This document shows, piece after piece, positions 21,244 to 32,460 of a stretch of DNA of 64,000 nt (positions are counted from its first letter, which is position 1; each line of letters starts with the position of its first letter). This DNA is from Bradyrhizobium japonicum USDA 6 (GTDB lineage: Bacteria > Pseudomonadota > Alphaproteobacteria > Rhizobiales > Xanthobacteraceae). Made by a program: the position numbers and the translations under genes. Under the pieces are notes generated by a model. It had not been told where the DNA came from, made no database searches, and saw nothing but the letters and a program-made list of their open reading frames with translations. The DNA lies in assembly GCF_000284375.1 (NCBI RefSeq), contig NC_017249.1, positions 8,735,001 through 8,799,000 of the forward strand. Direction: 5' to 3'.

Positions 21244-22386
21244 TCAGATCAACCCGCTCCCATCCGCGACGCGGCGCTGGTGGTAGTCGGTGTCGCCAAA
21301 GCTGTTCTCGATCATGGTGAGGCGCTTGAAGTAGTGGCCGATCTTCGCCTCCATGGTCATGCCGATGCCGCCGTGGAGCTGGATCGCCTGCTGTCCCACG
21401 AACTTCAGCGACTTGCCGATCTGCACCTTGGCCGCGGCGATCGCATTGGAGCGCTCCTTGGCGTCCTCGAAATCGCCGGCCATGGTCGCGAACATCGACA
21501 TCGATCGCGCCTGCTCGGCGGCGACGAACATGTCGGAGGCGCGATGCTGCAACGACTGGAACGAGCCGATCGCGACACCGAACTGTTTTCGCGTCTTGAT
21601 ATATTCGACCGTGGTCTTCAGCGATTCGTCCATCAGGCCGACGGCCTCGGCGCAAAGCGCGATGCGGGCTTCGTCGACGACGCGCTCGATCAGCGCGAGC
21701 GAGTCGTCGGGATTGCCGAGGGCCGCATCGGCGCCGACCTCGACACCGGTGAAGGTGATGTCGGCGGCGTGCAGGCCGTCCTGGGTCGGGTAGGACTTCT
21801 TGGTCACGCCCTTGGCATTGGCCGGGACCAGGAACACGCCGATGCCGGACTTGTCGCGGCGGTCGCCCTTGGTGCGGGCGGTGACGATCAGGGTCTCGGC
21901 GTTCTCGCCGTTCAGCACGACGAACTTCTCGCCGTCGATGACCCAGCCGTCGCCCTTCTTCTTCGCCGTCGTCGAGACGTCGAAGAGATCGTAGCGCGAG
22001 TTCTTCTCGAGCTGGGCGAACGCCAGCGTCTTGCTGCCGTCGATGATCCCGGGCACATGCGCGACCTTCTGCGCATCGGAGCCGGCGTGGCGCAGGAAGC
22101 CGCCGCCGATCACGACCGTTGCCAGGTAAGGCTCGAGCACCAGCGCCTTGCCGAGCGCCTCCATCACGATCATGGTCTCGACACCGCCGCCGCCGAAGCC
22201 GCCATCGGCCTCCGCGAAGGGCAGGCCGAGCAGGCCCTGCTCGGCGAGCTTGCCCCAGACGGCCTGGCTCCAGCCGCCCTTCTCCTTCATGTACTTCTTG
22301 CGGCTCTCGAAATCATAGGAATCGGTCAGCAGGCCGTCGATGCTGTCCTTGAGAAGCTGCTGCTCCTCGTTCAGATCAAAATCCAT
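21244..22386 (-). CDS. pimD: Pimeloyl-CoA dehydrogenase, small-subunit type
   Basis: An FAD-dependent acyl-CoA dehydrogenase of 380 residues introducing the alpha-beta double bond into acyl- or dicarboxyl-CoA. The start MDFDLNEEQQLLKDSIDGL and the C-terminal LHGGIGMTMEAKIGHYFKR fit the PimD type rather than the general fatty-acid enzymes. It sits directly after pimC on the same strand, as expected if both chains form one heteromeric enzyme. The ATG at 22386 is used; a start at 22398 would add four residues. A repeat separates it from pimC. Confidence 0.85.
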   Translation of the reverse strand: MDFDLNEEQQLLKDSIDGLLTDSYDFESRKKYMKEKGGWSQAVWGKLAEQGLLGLPFAEADGGFGGGGVETMIVMEALGKALVLEPYLATVVIGGGFLRHAGSDAQKVAHVPGIIDGSKTLAFAQLEKNSRYDLFDVSTTAKKKGDGWVIDGEKFVVLNGENAETLIVTARTKGDRRDKSGIGVFLVPANAKGVTKKSYPTQDGLHAADITFTGVEVGADAALGNPDDSLALIERVVDEARIALCAEAVGLMDESLKTTVEYIKTRKQFGVAIGSFQSLQHRASDMFVAAEQARSMSMFATMAGDFEDAKERSNAIAAAKVQIGKSLKFVGQQAIQLHGGIGMTMEAKIGHYFKRLTMIENSFGDTDYHQRRVADGSGLI

Positions 22387-22435
22387 GTCTCTCTCCAAAT
22401 CGGCGGGAATTGCCCTACCGTCGCCTCACCCTCAG

Positions 22436-22542
22436 ACGTCATCCCCGCGAAAGCGGGGATCCAGTAAACGCAGCCGCCTGCCGTACTCACGACCGCCGAG
22501 GCGTACTGGGTCCCCCGCCTTCGCGGGGGACGACACCGTCAT
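22436..22542. repeat. Intergenic repeat, CCAGTA/TACTGG family, copy 2
   Basis: It runs from ACGTCATCCCCGCGAAAGCG through GGGATCCAGTAAACG to GTACTGGGTCCCCCGC and CGGGGGACGACA. It lies inside the pim operon, between pimC and pimD. Confidence 0.8.
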
Positions 22543-22549
22543 TGTCGAC

Positions 22550-23740
22550 TCACAGCCCCAGCACCGCCTTGGCGATGATGTTGCGCTGGATCTCGTTGGA
22601 GCCGCCGTAGATCGAGACCTTGCGGTTGTTGAAGTAGCTCGGCGCGATCTGGGCGGTCCACTCCATGGCTTCGTTCGAGCCGTCATCGCCGTGCACGTCG
22701 TAGGGTGCTGCGAACGGGCCGATCACTTCCATCAAGAGCTCGGTGGTGGTCTGCTGGATCTCGGAGCCCTTGATCTTCAGCACCGACGACGCCGGATTGG
22801 GCTTGCCCTTGCCGTGCTTGCCTTCGTCGGCGACGACGCGGAGCTGCGTCAGCTCGAGCGCCTTCAGCTCGATCTCGCAAGCCGCCAGCTTCTCGCGGAA
22901 CGCGGCGTCCTGGATGATCGGCTTGCCGCCGGACTCGACCTTGCCGGCCAAGTCGCGGATGCGGCGCAGCCGCTCCTTGGAGACGCCGACCCGGGCGATG
23001 CCGGTGCGTTCATTGCCGAGCAGGAATTTGGCGTAGTCCCAGCCCTTGTTCTCCTCGCCGATCAGGTTCTCGATGGGCACCTCGACGTCGTCGAAGAACA
23101 CCTCGTTGACCTCGACGCCGCCGTCGATGGTCTGGATTGGACGCACGGTGACGCCCTTCGACTTCATGCTGAAGACGATGAAGGAGATGCCCATCTGCTT
23201 CTTGGCGGAGGGGTCGGTGCGGCAGAGGCAGAAGATCATGTCGGCGTGCTGGGCGAGCGTGGTCCAGGTCTTCTGGCCGTTGATGATCCACTTGTCGCCC
23301 TTGCGCTCGGCCTTGGTCTTGAGCGAAGCGAGGTCGGAGCCGGAGCCGGGCTCGGAGAAGCCCTGGCACCACCAGTCGTCGACATTGGCGATGCGCGGCA
23401 GATACTGCTTCTTCTGCTCTTCGTTGCCGAAGGTGTAGATCACAGGACCGACCATGCTGACGCCGAAGGCGAGCGGCTGCGGCGCCGGATAGGACTGCAG
23501 CTCCTCGTTGAAGATGTAGTGCTGCACGGAGGTCCAGCCCGTCCCGCCATACTGCTTCGGCCAGTGGCTGACGCCCCAGCCCTTCTTGTTGAGGATGCGC
23601 CACCACGTCACCATCTCGTCCTTCGAGAGATGACGGCCCTCGACCAGCTTGCGCCGCGTATCCGGCGGCACGTTGTCGCGGAAGAATGAACGCACTTCCT
23701 CGCGAAACGCCTGCTCTTCCTTCGTGAATGCGAGATCCAT
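22550..23740 (-). CDS. pimC: Pimeloyl-CoA dehydrogenase, large-subunit type
   Basis: A 396-residue acyl-CoA dehydrogenase (FAD). It starts MDLAFTKEEQAFREEVRSFF and shows the family block WWCQGFSEPGSGSDLASLKT, followed by KWIINGQKTWTT and IYGGSNEIQRNIIAK at the end. An AGGAGG ribosome site lies just upstream of the ATG. It precedes pimD and follows the thiolase on the minus strand, in the order known for the pim operon of Rhodopseudomonas palustris, where this operon acts on C7-C14 dicarboxylates. The substrate range in this organism is inferred from that order. Confidence 0.88.
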   Translation of the reverse strand: MDLAFTKEEQAFREEVRSFFRDNVPPDTRRKLVEGRHLSKDEMVTWWRILNKKGWGVSHWPKQYGGTGWTSVQHYIFNEELQSYPAPQPLAFGVSMVGPVIYTFGNEEQKKQYLPRIANVDDWWCQGFSEPGSGSDLASLKTKAERKGDKWIINGQKTWTTLAQHADMIFCLCRTDPSAKKQMGISFIVFSMKSKGVTVRPIQTIDGGVEVNEVFFDDVEVPIENLIGEENKGWDYAKFLLGNERTGIARVGVSKERLRRIRDLAGKVESGGKPIIQDAAFREKLAACEIELKALELTQLRVVADEGKHGKGKPNPASSVLKIKGSEIQQTTTELLMEVIGPFAAPYDVHGDDGSNEAMEWTAQIAPSYFNNRKVSIYGGSNEIQRNIIAKAVLGL

Positions 23741-23770
23741 CGGATCCTCCTGTGAAACGTTATTCCCTAT

Positions 23771-23869
23771 TCGTCATTCCGGGGCGCGCGAAGCGCGAAC
23801 CCGGAATCCAGAAGTTTGTGGCTCGAGGTTCCGGGTTCATTCGCTGGCGCGAATGCCTCGGAACGACGG
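23771..23869. repeat. Intergenic repeat, GTCATTCCGGGGCGCG family, copy 1
   Basis: It runs from CGTCATTCCGGGGCGCGCGA through ACCCGGAATCCAGAAG to CCTCGGAACGACGG. The related copy is at 26778-26880. It separates pimB from pimC. Confidence 0.8.
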
Positions 23870-23875
23870 AGCCCG

Positions 23876-25063
23876 TTACTGCAACACCTCGAAAAGTCCC
23901 GCCGCGCCCATGCCGCCGCCGACGCACATGGTGACGACCGCGTACTTGGCCTTGCGGCGGCGGCCTTCGATCAGCGCGTGACCGGTCAGGCGCGCGCCCG
24001 ACATGCCGTAGGGATGGCCGACCGAGATCGCGCCGCCGTCGACGTTGATCTTCTCGGGGTCGATGCCGAGCTTGTCGCGGCAATACAGCACCTGCACCGC
24101 GAAGGCTTCGTTCAGCTCCCAGAGGCCGATGTCGTCGACGGTGAGGCCGTGGCGCTTGAGCAGGCGCGGCACGGCGAAGACCGGGCCGATGCCCATCTCG
24201 TCCGGCTCGCAGCCGGCGGAGACGAAGCCGCGGAAGATGCCGAGCGGCTTGAGGCCGCGCTTCGAGGCTTCCTTGTCGCTCATGATGACGGAGGCGCTGG
24301 CGCCGTCGGAGAGCTGGCTGGCATTGCCGGCGGTGATCGAAAAGCCTTCGCCGCGCACGGGCTTGAGGCCGGCAAGGCCTTCAGCCGTGGTCTCGGGGCG
24401 CGGGCCTTCGTCCTGCGACAAGGTCACCTCCTTGAACGAGACGGCGCCGGTCGCCTTGTCGGTGACCGCCATCTGCGTCGTGATCGGCGCCAGCTCGTCC
24501 TTGAACTTGCCGCCCTGCTGGGCCGCGGCGGTGCGGCGCTGGCTCTCCAGCGAGTACTCATCCTGCTTCTCGCGCGAGATGCCGTAGCGCTTGGCAACGA
24601 CTTCGGCGGTGTCGATCATGGGCATGTAGACCTCGCCCTTGATCTTGAGCAGCGCCGGGTCCTGGGCGTGGAAGCCGTTCATCTTGTCGTTCTGCACGAG
24701 GCTGATCGACTCGCCGCCGCCGCCGACCGCGATCTCGACGCCGTCGAAGATCACCGAGCGCGCGGCCAGCGCGATCGCCTGGAGGCCCGAGGCGCATTGC
24801 CGGTCGATGGTGGTGCCGGCGACGGTCACGGGGAGACCTGCGCGGAGCAGCGCCTTGCGCGCGATGTTGCCGCCGGTCGCGCCCTGCTGCAGCGCCGCGC
24901 CCATCACGACGTCCTCGACCTCCTTCGGATCGACTTTTGCACGGGCGACGGCCTCGCCGATGGCGTGGCCGAGCAAGGTTGCGCCCTCGGTGGCGTTGAG
25001 CATGCCGCGATAGGCCTTGCCGATCGGGGTGCGGGCGGTGGAAACGATGACGGCGTCGGTCAA
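23876..25063 (-). CDS. pimB: Acetyl-CoA acyltransferase (thiolase)
   Basis: Cleaves 3-oxoacyl-CoA with CoA in the last step of beta-oxidation. The 395-residue protein has the active-site cysteine in [12 protein letters not shown] (about residue 87), the histidine region [17 protein letters not shown] and the second cysteine in [12 protein letters not shown]. The start is TTG at 25063: the TTGA overlaps the stop of the upstream ligase gene by four bases, indicating translational coupling. It lies between pimA and pimC in the pim order. Confidence 0.9.
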   Translation of the reverse strand: MTDAVIVSTARTPIGKAYRGMLNATEGATLLGHAIGEAVARAKVDPKEVEDVVMGAALQQGATGGNIARKALLRAGLPVTVAGTTIDRQCASGLQAIALAARSVIFDGVEIAVGGGGESISLVQNDKMNGFHAQDPALLKIKGEVYMPMIDTAEVVAKRYGISREKQDEYSLESQRRTAAAQQGGKFKDELAPITTQMAVTDKATGAVSFKEVTLSQDEGPRPETTAEGLAGLKPVRGEGFSITAGNASQLSDGASASVIMSDKEASKRGLKPLGIFRGFVSAGCEPDEMGIGPVFAVPRLLKRHGLTVDDIGLWELNEAFAVQVLYCRDKLGIDPEKINVDGGAISVGHPYGMSGARLTGHALIEGRRRKAKYAVVTMCVGGGMGAAGLFEVLQ

Positions 25064-26742
25064 GAGCGACCTCCTGATGCGTGTTGGGTGGATTGTGATG
25101 GTTTCTGCTGCTGGCGCAATTCGTGGCGCGACAATTTTCCGACCGGCGTGCGCGGCAGATCGTCGACGAACTCGACCGCCGCCGGCAGCTCGTGCTTGCC
25201 GACCTTGCCGGCGAGCTGCGCGCGCAGCTCATCGAGCGAGAACGGCTTGGCGTCCGGCTTGAGCTTGATGAAAGCCTTGGCGGCCTCGCCGCGATACTGG
25301 TCGGGAATGCCGAGCACGATCACCTCGTGCACGCCTGGAATGGTGTAGATCGCCTGCTCGATCATCTGCGGATAGACGTTGAAGCCGCCGGAGATGATCA
25401 TGTCCTTCTTGCGGTCGACCAGGAAGAAATAGCCGTCGGTATCGACATAGCCGATGTCGCCGGTGAGGAAGCGGCCGTCCGAAAAGGACTCCGCGGACTC
25501 CTTCGGCTTGTTCCAGTAACCCTTCGTGACGTTGGGGCCCTTGATGCGGATTTCGCCGACTTCGCCCGGCGGCAGCACTCTTGTCGGATCATCCAGCGAA
25601 ACCACGTCGAGCTCGATGCCGGGCAGCATCAGGCCGATCGACCCCGGCTTGTCCGGTCCCGTCGGCGGGTGGCCGGTGCCGGGCGAGCAGGTCTCGGTCA
25701 TGCCCCAGCCGCTGCGCAGCTTCTTGCCGACCTTGCGCTCGAAGAAGTTCGCGATCTCCACCGGCAGCGGCGCACCGCCGGAGCCGATGACGGCGAGCGA
25801 GGAGAAGTCGCGTTTGTCGAGATCAGGCAGCGCTGCGATCGCGATCCACATCGTCGGCACGCCCGGGAAGTACGTCGCGCGCTTGATTTCGATGTCGCGC
25901 ATCACCGCCTCGACATCGAAGCGCTGATGGAGCGAGATCAGATTGCCGCGGCTGAGCGAGGACAGCAGCACGACGGTGAGCGCATAGATGTGGAACAGCG
26001 GCAGCACGCAGATCACGCGCTCGACGACGTCGCCACGTGCCGCACGCGACGGCTTGCCCCAGACATCGTAGATCGACACCGCGGAGGTGAGATTGCCGTG
26101 GGTGAGCATCGCGCCCTTGGGCAGGCCGGTGGTGCCGCCGGTATATTGCAGCAACGCGACGTCGTCCGCCGTCACGGACGGCCACTCGGCCGGCGCGGTC
26201 GCGCCCTCGGCGAAGCTCTTGAAGGTGACGATGCGGGGATCGTCGGGGATCGGTGCCTGCGGCGTGCCGACCTTGCCCCAATCGTCGTCCTCGCAGACGA
26301 CGAGGCGATCGATCAGGCCCTTCTCCAGGAACTTCAGCGCGGTCGGCAGCAGCGCCGCGAGATTGGAGGTGACGAGCAGGCGCGAGCCGGAATCCGAGAC
26401 CTTGTGCGTCAGCGCGATCTCGCCGTCGAGCGGGGAGAGATGCGCGACGCGGGCACCGGCCTTCAGCGCGCCGAAGAAATTGACCGGATGGTCCGGCGTG
26501 TTGCCGAGGAACAGCGCCACGGAACTGGTCTTGCCGCAGCCGGCGCGCAGGAAGGCAGCCGCGGCACGCTCCGCCATGGCGGCGAGCGCGGTATAGCTGA
26601 TCGGGCGATCGCGGAATTCCAGCGCGGTGCGCGGGCCGAAATCGGCGGCGGCTTTCGACAAGAGGTCAGGCAGCGAGCCCTGGACGATGGTGTCGTCCCA
26701 ACGCACGCCCTCGGGATAAAACTGTTCGCCGGGATGGGTCAT
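25060..26742 (-). CDS. pimA: Long-chain or dicarboxylate CoA ligase
   Basis: An ATP-dependent acyl-CoA synthetase of 560 residues (ANL superfamily). The AMP-binding signature [20 protein letters not shown] is at about residue 200, [11 protein letters not shown] at about 340, and the adenylate-hinge region [20 protein letters not shown] at about 440. It activates free acids for the operon's beta-oxidation enzymes; PimA of R. palustris takes C7-C14 dicarboxylic and fatty acids. The ATG at 26742 ([15 protein letters not shown]) is taken over a start at 26766. A repeat lies upstream between it and pimF. Confidence 0.9.
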   Translation of the reverse strand: MTHPGEQFYPEGVRWDDTIVQGSLPDLLSKAAADFGPRTALEFRDRPISYTALAAMAERAAAAFLRAGCGKTSSVALFLGNTPDHPVNFFGALKAGARVAHLSPLDGEIALTHKVSDSGSRLLVTSNLAALLPTALKFLEKGLIDRLVVCEDDDWGKVGTPQAPIPDDPRIVTFKSFAEGATAPAEWPSVTADDVALLQYTGGTTGLPKGAMLTHGNLTSAVSIYDVWGKPSRAARGDVVERVICVLPLFHIYALTVVLLSSLSRGNLISLHQRFDVEAVMRDIEIKRATYFPGVPTMWIAIAALPDLDKRDFSSLAVIGSGGAPLPVEIANFFERKVGKKLRSGWGMTETCSPGTGHPPTGPDKPGSIGLMLPGIELDVVSLDDPTRVLPPGEVGEIRIKGPNVTKGYWNKPKESAESFSDGRFLTGDIGYVDTDGYFFLVDRKKDMIISGGFNVYPQMIEQAIYTIPGVHEVIVLGIPDQYRGEAAKAFIKLKPDAKPFSLDELRAQLAGKVGKHELPAAVEFVDDLPRTPVGKLSRHELRQQQKPSQSTQHASGGRS

Positions 26743-26777
26743 TTTCTTGATTGCTTGAGCGAGCAACTAACATCGAC

Positions 26778-26880
26778 CGTCATTCCGGGGCGCGACAAAG
26801 TCGCGAGCCCGGAATCCATAACCACCAGCTGGGGTTATGGATTCCGGGCCTGCGCCTTGCGGCGCATCCCGGAATGACGA
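26778..26880. repeat. Intergenic repeat, GTCATTCCGGGGCGCG family, copy 2
   Basis: The outer arms CGTCATTCCGGG and CCCGGAATGACG are inverted copies, and an inner pair (CCGGAATCCATAACC and GGTTATGGATTCCGG) surrounds AGCTGG, giving a nested stem. It separates pimA from pimF. Confidence 0.85.
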
Positions 26881-26900
26881 AGGTTGAGCCGAACCGGCCA

Positions 26901-28997
26901 TCACGCCGCCTTCGACGCCGCGGCCAGCGACGCGAACGTCTTGCCTTCGGCCGCGAGCTTCTTCAGCAGCGGCGCGGGCTCGAGGCTCGGATCGTTGGTT
27001 TCCTTGGCGTAGAAGGAGAGACGATCGGCGATGTGCTTGAGGCCGACGGTGTCGGCCCAGAACATCGGGCCACCGCGGTAGATCGGCCAGCCGTAGCCGT
27101 AGAGCCAGACCACGTCGATGTCGGAAGGACGCGCCGCGATGCCCTCTTCGAGGATCTTCGCGCCCTCGTTGATCATCGGGTACATCATGCGCTCGAGGAT
27201 CTCCTCGTCGCTGACGACGCGCTTCTTGCGGCCGAGACGGAGCAGCGTCTCGTCGATCAGCTTTTCGACCTCCGGATCGGGCAGCGCCGAGCGGCTTCCT
27301 GCTTCATACTTGTAGTAGCCCTTGCCGGTCTTCTGGCCGAAGCGGCCGGCTTCGCAGAGCGCGTCCGCGATCTCCGACTTGATGCCGCGGTCCTTGCGCG
27401 AGCGCCAGCCGATGTCGAGGCCGGCGAGATCGCCCATCGCGAACGGCCCCATCGGCATGCCGAATTTGGTGACCACGGCATCGACCTGCTGCGGCAAGGC
27501 ACCTTCGAACAGCAGCTTCTCGGACTGCTTGCCACGCTGCGCCAGCATGCGGTTGCCGACGAAGCCGTCGCAGACGCCGACCACGGCCGGCACCTTCGCG
27601 ATCTTGCGCGCGATGGTCACGGCGGTGACCAGCGCATCCGGCGCGGTCTTGTCGGCGCGCACGATCTCGCACAGCTTCATGACGTTGGCGGGCGAGAAGA
27701 AGTGCATGCCGAGCACGTCCTGCGGCCGCTTGGTCGACTTCGCGATCTCGTCGATGTTGAGGTAGGAGGTGTTGGAGGCGAGCACGGCGCCGGGCTTGAC
27801 GTATTGGTCGAGCTTGCCGAACACTTCCTTCTTCACCGCCATGGTCTCGAACACGGCCTCGATCACAAGGTCAGCATCGCCGACATTCTCGATGCCGACG
27901 ACGCCGTTGATCAGCGCCATGCGCTTGGCGGGCGCGTCGGCCGGGATGCCGCCGCGCGCGGCGGTCGCTTCCCAGTTCTTCTGCATGATGCCCATGCCGC
28001 GCTTGAGCTGCTCCTCGCCGGTCTCGATCAGGGTGACGGGAACGCCGGCATTGGCAAAGGACATCGCGATACCGCCGCCCATGGTGCCGGCACCGAGGAT
28101 GGCGACGCGGTTCACGGGCCGCGACTTGGTGCCCTCAGGCACGCCGGCGATCTTGCTGGCCTCGCGCTCGGCGAAGAAGGCATAACGCTGCGCCTTGGAC
28201 TGGTCACTGGCGACGAGCTTGAGGAAGCCCTCGCGCTCCTTCTTCAGGCCCTCGTCGAACGGCAGGTCGATGGCGTAGCCGACGGCGTCGGCGGCCGCGA
28301 ACGGCGCTTCCAGGCCGCGCGACTTCTTGGTCATGGCGGCGACCGCATTGGTGAAGATCGAGCGGTCGGCCTTGGCCGCGGCGAGCTTGGAATCGTCGTC
28401 GCGCAGGCGCCGCAGCGGACGCTTCTCGGCGAGCAGCTTGCGGACGAAGGCTTCGCCGCCGGAGGCCGGACCTTCGACGATCTCCTCGATCAGGCCGTTC
28501 TTGAGCGCCTCGGCAGCCCCGATCGGATCGCCGCCGACGATCATCTTGACCGCGAGTTCCGGCCCGACCGCGCGGGGCAGGCGCTGGGTGCCGCCGGCGC
28601 CCGGCAGCAGGCCGAGCTTCACCTCGGGCAGGCCGAGCTTGGCTTCCTTCACGGCCACGCGGAAATGACAGGCCAGCGCGACCTCGAGGCCGCCGCCGAG
28701 CGCGGTGCCATGGATCGCGGCGACGACCGGCTTGGGCGAGTTCTCGATCTCGGCGAGGACGTCGTTGAGGGCGGGCGGCTTCGGCGGCTTGCCGAATTCG
28801 GTGATGTCGGCACCGGCGATAAAGGTGCGGCCGGCGCAGGTCAGCACGACGCCCTTGATCGCGGGATCGGCGATCGCGGCCTTGATGCATTCGAGAATAC
28901 CGCCGCGCACTGCGGCACTCAGCGCATTGACCGGAGGACTGTTGACCGTGACGATCCCGACTTCGTCATGACGCTCAAGCTTGACCACTTCGCTCAC
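26901..28997 (-). CDS. pimF: Bifunctional enoyl-CoA hydratase / 3-hydroxyacyl-CoA dehydrogenase
   Basis: A 698-residue fusion for two middle steps of beta-oxidation. The N-terminal crotonase domain (1-190) has the oxyanion-hole and catalytic segments [11 protein letters not shown] (Glu105) and [18 protein letters not shown] (Glu125). The dehydrogenase begins with the NAD motif [15 protein letters not shown] (300-314) and continues with [15 protein letters not shown] and a C-terminal helical domain. The start is GTG at 28997 with AAGGAGGG six bases upstream. It is the first gene of the minus-strand operon, facing iclR across an IclR-type palindrome. Confidence 0.92.
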   Translation of the reverse strand: MSEVVKLERHDEVGIVTVNSPPVNALSAAVRGGILECIKAAIADPAIKGVVLTCAGRTFIAGADITEFGKPPKPPALNDVLAEIENSPKPVVAAIHGTALGGGLEVALACHFRVAVKEAKLGLPEVKLGLLPGAGGTQRLPRAVGPELAVKMIVGGDPIGAAEALKNGLIEEIVEGPASGGEAFVRKLLAEKRPLRRLRDDDSKLAAAKADRSIFTNAVAAMTKKSRGLEAPFAAADAVGYAIDLPFDEGLKKEREGFLKLVASDQSKAQRYAFFAEREASKIAGVPEGTKSRPVNRVAILGAGTMGGGIAMSFANAGVPVTLIETGEEQLKRGMGIMQKNWEATAARGGIPADAPAKRMALINGVVGIENVGDADLVIEAVFETMAVKKEVFGKLDQYVKPGAVLASNTSYLNIDEIAKSTKRPQDVLGMHFFSPANVMKLCEIVRADKTAPDALVTAVTIARKIAKVPAVVGVCDGFVGNRMLAQRGKQSEKLLFEGALPQQVDAVVTKFGMPMGPFAMGDLAGLDIGWRSRKDRGIKSEIADALCEAGRFGQKTGKGYYKYEAGSRSALPDPEVEKLIDETLLRLGRKKRVVSDEEILERMMYPMINEGAKILEEGIAARPSDIDVVWLYGYGWPIYRGGPMFWADTVGLKHIADRLSFYAKETNDPSLEPAPLLKKLAAEGKTFASLAAASKAA

Positions 28998-29040
28998 GGC
29001 TTCCCTCCTTGGTGGGGATTTACTTTGTTCGATTTCGCGG

Positions 29041-29059
29041 TGCGGAATTTAATTCCGCA
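29041..29059. promoter_or_regulatory. IclR-type operator between pimF and iclR
   Basis: TGCGGAATTTAATTCCGCA is a perfect 19-bp palindrome with 9-bp arms around one T. Its GGAAT...ATTCC core matches the general form of IclR-family sites. It sits 44 bp upstream of the pimF start and 67 bp upstream of the iclR start, so one bound regulator could control both promoters. Confidence 0.75.
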
Positions 29060-29126
29060 TCTTGACGGCAGGGTTATTTTGAAGCACGGACGTTGTCAAC
29101 GACTCCGCGCAAGAAGCAGATCAGGG

Positions 29127-29993
29127 ATGAAGCGTACAGGCAAGAAGACTGCGACCGATCGGAATTTCGTCGTCGCGCTTTCCCGCGGACTAGATGTTTT
29201 GCGCGCATTCCAACCCAGCGACGGACTTCTCGGCAACCAGGAGATCGCTGCGCGTACCAACCTGCCCAAGCCGACCGTTTCGCGCCTGACCTACACGTTG
29301 ACGAAGCTCGGTTATCTGACACCGGTTCCCCGTTTCGAGAAGTATCAGCTCGCGCCCGCCGCGATGGCGCTCGGTTATGCGGCGCTATCCAATCTCGGCG
29401 TTCGGCATTTGTCCGAGCCATTTCGCGAGGAAGTGATGCGCGCGACCGGCGGCGCCGTCGCAATCGGCGGCCGCGACCGTCACAGCATGATCTATTTCGG
29501 GCAAAGTCGCGGCAGCGAGACGGTCGGCGTTCAACTGGACGTCGGCTCCCGCGTGCCGATTGCAACCAGCGCGATGGGACGTGCCTATTTCTGGGCGCTC
29601 GACGAAGAGGGCCGCGCCGAGGTCTCCCGCATTCTGCGCGAACATTACGGCAGCCGGTGGCCGAAGATGCGCGACGGACTGGAACGTTCGGGCGAAACGG
29701 TCGCGAAATACGGTTTCGCGATGTCCGTCGGCGACTGGCATGACGACATCGGCGCCGCCGGCGTCGCGCTCAAGCTCAACGACGGAACCGGACCTTACGC
29801 ATTCAATTGCGGCGCGCCCGCATTCCGCTTCACGGAAGAGCGTTTGATCAACGACATTGGACCGCGTCTGCTGGCGATGGTAAGGAACATTGAAGCGGCA
29901 CTCGGGGGACTGATGCCGCAATCCAAAAAAGAAGTCAGCAAAAAGCTGAAATCAGGAGGAAAAGTTGCGCGTGTGGCCGAGGGGTTCAGATAG
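29127..29993 (+). CDS. IclR family transcriptional regulator
   Basis: The 288-residue protein has an N-terminal winged helix (about 15-80: ALSRGLDVLRAFQ, NQEIAARTNLPKPTVSRLTY) and a C-terminal IclR effector domain (about 95-260: VGSRVPIATSAMGRAYFWAL, SVGDWHDDIGAAGVAL). A Lys-rich tail follows. The ATG at 29127 is the start that begins just before the DNA-binding domain; the frame is open far upstream only as a shadow of pimF. It is divergent from the pim operon and immediately upstream of the liv genes, so it likely controls one or both through the palindrome at 29041. Confidence 0.9.
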   Translation: MKRTGKKTATDRNFVVALSRGLDVLRAFQPSDGLLGNQEIAARTNLPKPTVSRLTYTLTKLGYLTPVPRFEKYQLAPAAMALGYAALSNLGVRHLSEPFREEVMRATGGAVAIGGRDRHSMIYFGQSRGSETVGVQLDVGSRVPIATSAMGRAYFWALDEEGRAEVSRILREHYGSRWPKMRDGLERSGETVAKYGFAMSVGDWHDDIGAAGVALKLNDGTGPYAFNCGAPAFRFTEERLINDIGPRLLAMVRNIEAALGGLMPQSKKEVSKKLKSGGKVARVAEGFR

Positions 29994-30059
29994 CCTTTGT
30001 CATCACCGGGAGCGGTTCGCATCGCCCCTTCGCCCACTGACGTGTGTGGGCGAGACGAG

Positions 30060-30853
<794 letters not shown>

Positions 30854-30857
<4 letters not shown>

Positions 30858-31567
30858 CGACGCTGCTCAACGTCAAGGACCTGCGCGCCTATTACGGCCA
30901 GGTCCAGGCGCTCCATGGCCTGTCCTTCTCGCTCAACGAAGGATCGTTGACGACGCTGCTCGGCGCCAATGGCGCCGGCAAGACCACCACCCTGCGCGCG
31001 ATCTGCAACATGGTGCGTTCCACCGGTGCGATCGAGTTCGAGGGCAAGCCGCTGAGCAACCGCTCCACCGAGAGCATCGTGCGGTTCGGCATCGCCCACG
31101 TGCCGCAAGGCCGCGGCACCTTCACGACCATGACGGTCGAGGAGAACCTCCAGCTCGGGGCCATCACCCGCAAGGACAGCGCCGGCATCGTCTCCGACAT
31201 CGAGCGCATGTACGCGCATTTCCCGGTGCTGAAGCAGCGCCATACCCAGCAGGCCGGCACGCTCTCCGGCGGCGAGCAGCAGATGCTCGCGGTCGCCCGC
31301 GCGCTGATGCTGCGGCCGCGCCTGATGCTGCTCGACGAGCCGTCCTTCGGACTGGCGCCGCTGGTCGTGCGCGACCTGTTCGGCATCCTCGGCAAGATCA
31401 ACCGCGAGGACAAGGTGTCGATCCTGGTGGTCGAGCAGAACGCCCAGCTCGCGCTCGAACTCGCCGACCAGGCCTATGTGATCGAGACCGGACGCATCGT
31501 GATGTCGGGCAATGCCAAGGACATCGCCAACAACGAAGAAATCCGCAAATCCTATCTGGGTTACTGA
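30854..31567 (+). CDS. livF: Branched-chain amino acid-type ABC transporter ATPase LivF
   Basis: The 237-residue second ATPase of the importer has Walker A GANGAGKTTTLRAI, signature LSGGEQQMLAVARAL, Walker B LMLLDEPSFGLAP and the LivF-specific ending with NEEIRKSYLGY. The ATGA overlap with livG indicates coupled translation. It follows the LivG-LivF pairing in which the two ATPases form a heterodimer on the permease pair. Confidence 0.92.
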
Positions 31568-31579
31568 GGAGCCGGCACG

Positions 31580-32458
31580 ATGGAGCTGTTCACCAACCAA
31601 GTGCTGGCCGGCATCGCCACGGGCGCGATCTACGCCTGCATGGCGCTCGCCGTGGTCATGATCTACCAGGCTATCGACCATCTCAACTTCGCGCAGGGCG
31701 AGATGGCGATGTTCTCGACCTTCATCTCCTGGCAGCTGATGCAGTGGGGCGTGCCCTACTGGGCCGCCTTCGTCATCACGCTGGCACTCTCCTTCGTCGC
31801 CGGCATCGCGATCGAGCGCATTCTGTTCAAGCCGCTGGCGAAAGCGCCGGTGCTGACCAACGTGGCCGGCTTCATCGCGCTGTTTGCGATCATCAACTCC
31901 TCGGCCGGCCTGATCTGGGACTTCACCATCAAGCAGTACCCGACCCCGTTCGGCTCCGCACCGTTCCTGGGCAGCCAGCTGATCTCGACCCACCAGGCCG
32001 GCATGATCGGCGTCACGGTGCTGCTGCTGCTCGGCCTCTACTTCTTCTTCCAGTACACGCGCATCGGCCTGGCCATGCGCGCGGCCGCCTCGGTGCCTGA
32101 ATCGGCCCGCCTCGTCGGCATCAACACGTCCTGGATGATCGCGCTCGGCTGGGGCATGGCGACCGCGATCGGCGCGATCGCCGGCATGCTGATCGCCCCC
32201 GTCGTGTTCCTCGAGCCCAACATGATGGGCGGCGTGCTGATCTACGGCTTTGCCGCCGCGGTGCTCGGCGGTCTCACGAGCCCGTTCGGCGCGGTGGTCG
32301 GCGGCTTCCTGGTCGGCATCTTCGAGAACCTCGCCGGCACCTACATCCCCGGCGTCGGCAACGAGCTGAAACTCCCGATCGCGCTCGCGCTGATCATCTC
32401 CGTCCTGGTCGTCAAACCCGCTGGCCTGTTCGGCCGGCACATCGTCAAGCGAGTTTGA
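31580..32458 (+). CDS. livH: ABC transporter permease LivH
   Basis: The 292-residue inner-membrane protein has about eight hydrophobic segments. It opens LFTNQVLAGIATGAIYACMA, with the GxxxGxxYALxALG-like start of LivH proteins, and includes GWGMATAIGAIAGML and LGGLTSPFGAVVGGFLVG, the cytoplasmic coupling loop region. A GAGGAG ribosome site precedes the ATG. It lies 12 bp after livF and 2 bp before livM. Confidence 0.92.
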   Translation: MELFTNQVLAGIATGAIYACMALAVVMIYQAIDHLNFAQGEMAMFSTFISWQLMQWGVPYWAAFVITLALSFVAGIAIERILFKPLAKAPVLTNVAGFIALFAIINSSAGLIWDFTIKQYPTPFGSAPFLGSQLISTHQAGMIGVTVLLLLGLYFFFQYTRIGLAMRAAASVPESARLVGINTSWMIALGWGMATAIGAIAGMLIAPVVFLEPNMMGGVLIYGFAAAVLGGLTSPFGAVVGGFLVGIFENLAGTYIPGVGNELKLPIALALIISVLVVKPAGLFGRHIVKRV

Positions 32459-32460
32459 TC

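Noticed and set aside
26751..29126. Upstream extension of the iclR frame as one 1080-residue protein
   Set aside because: The first 790 residues are antisense to pimF; the IclR domain begins at the ATG at 29127.
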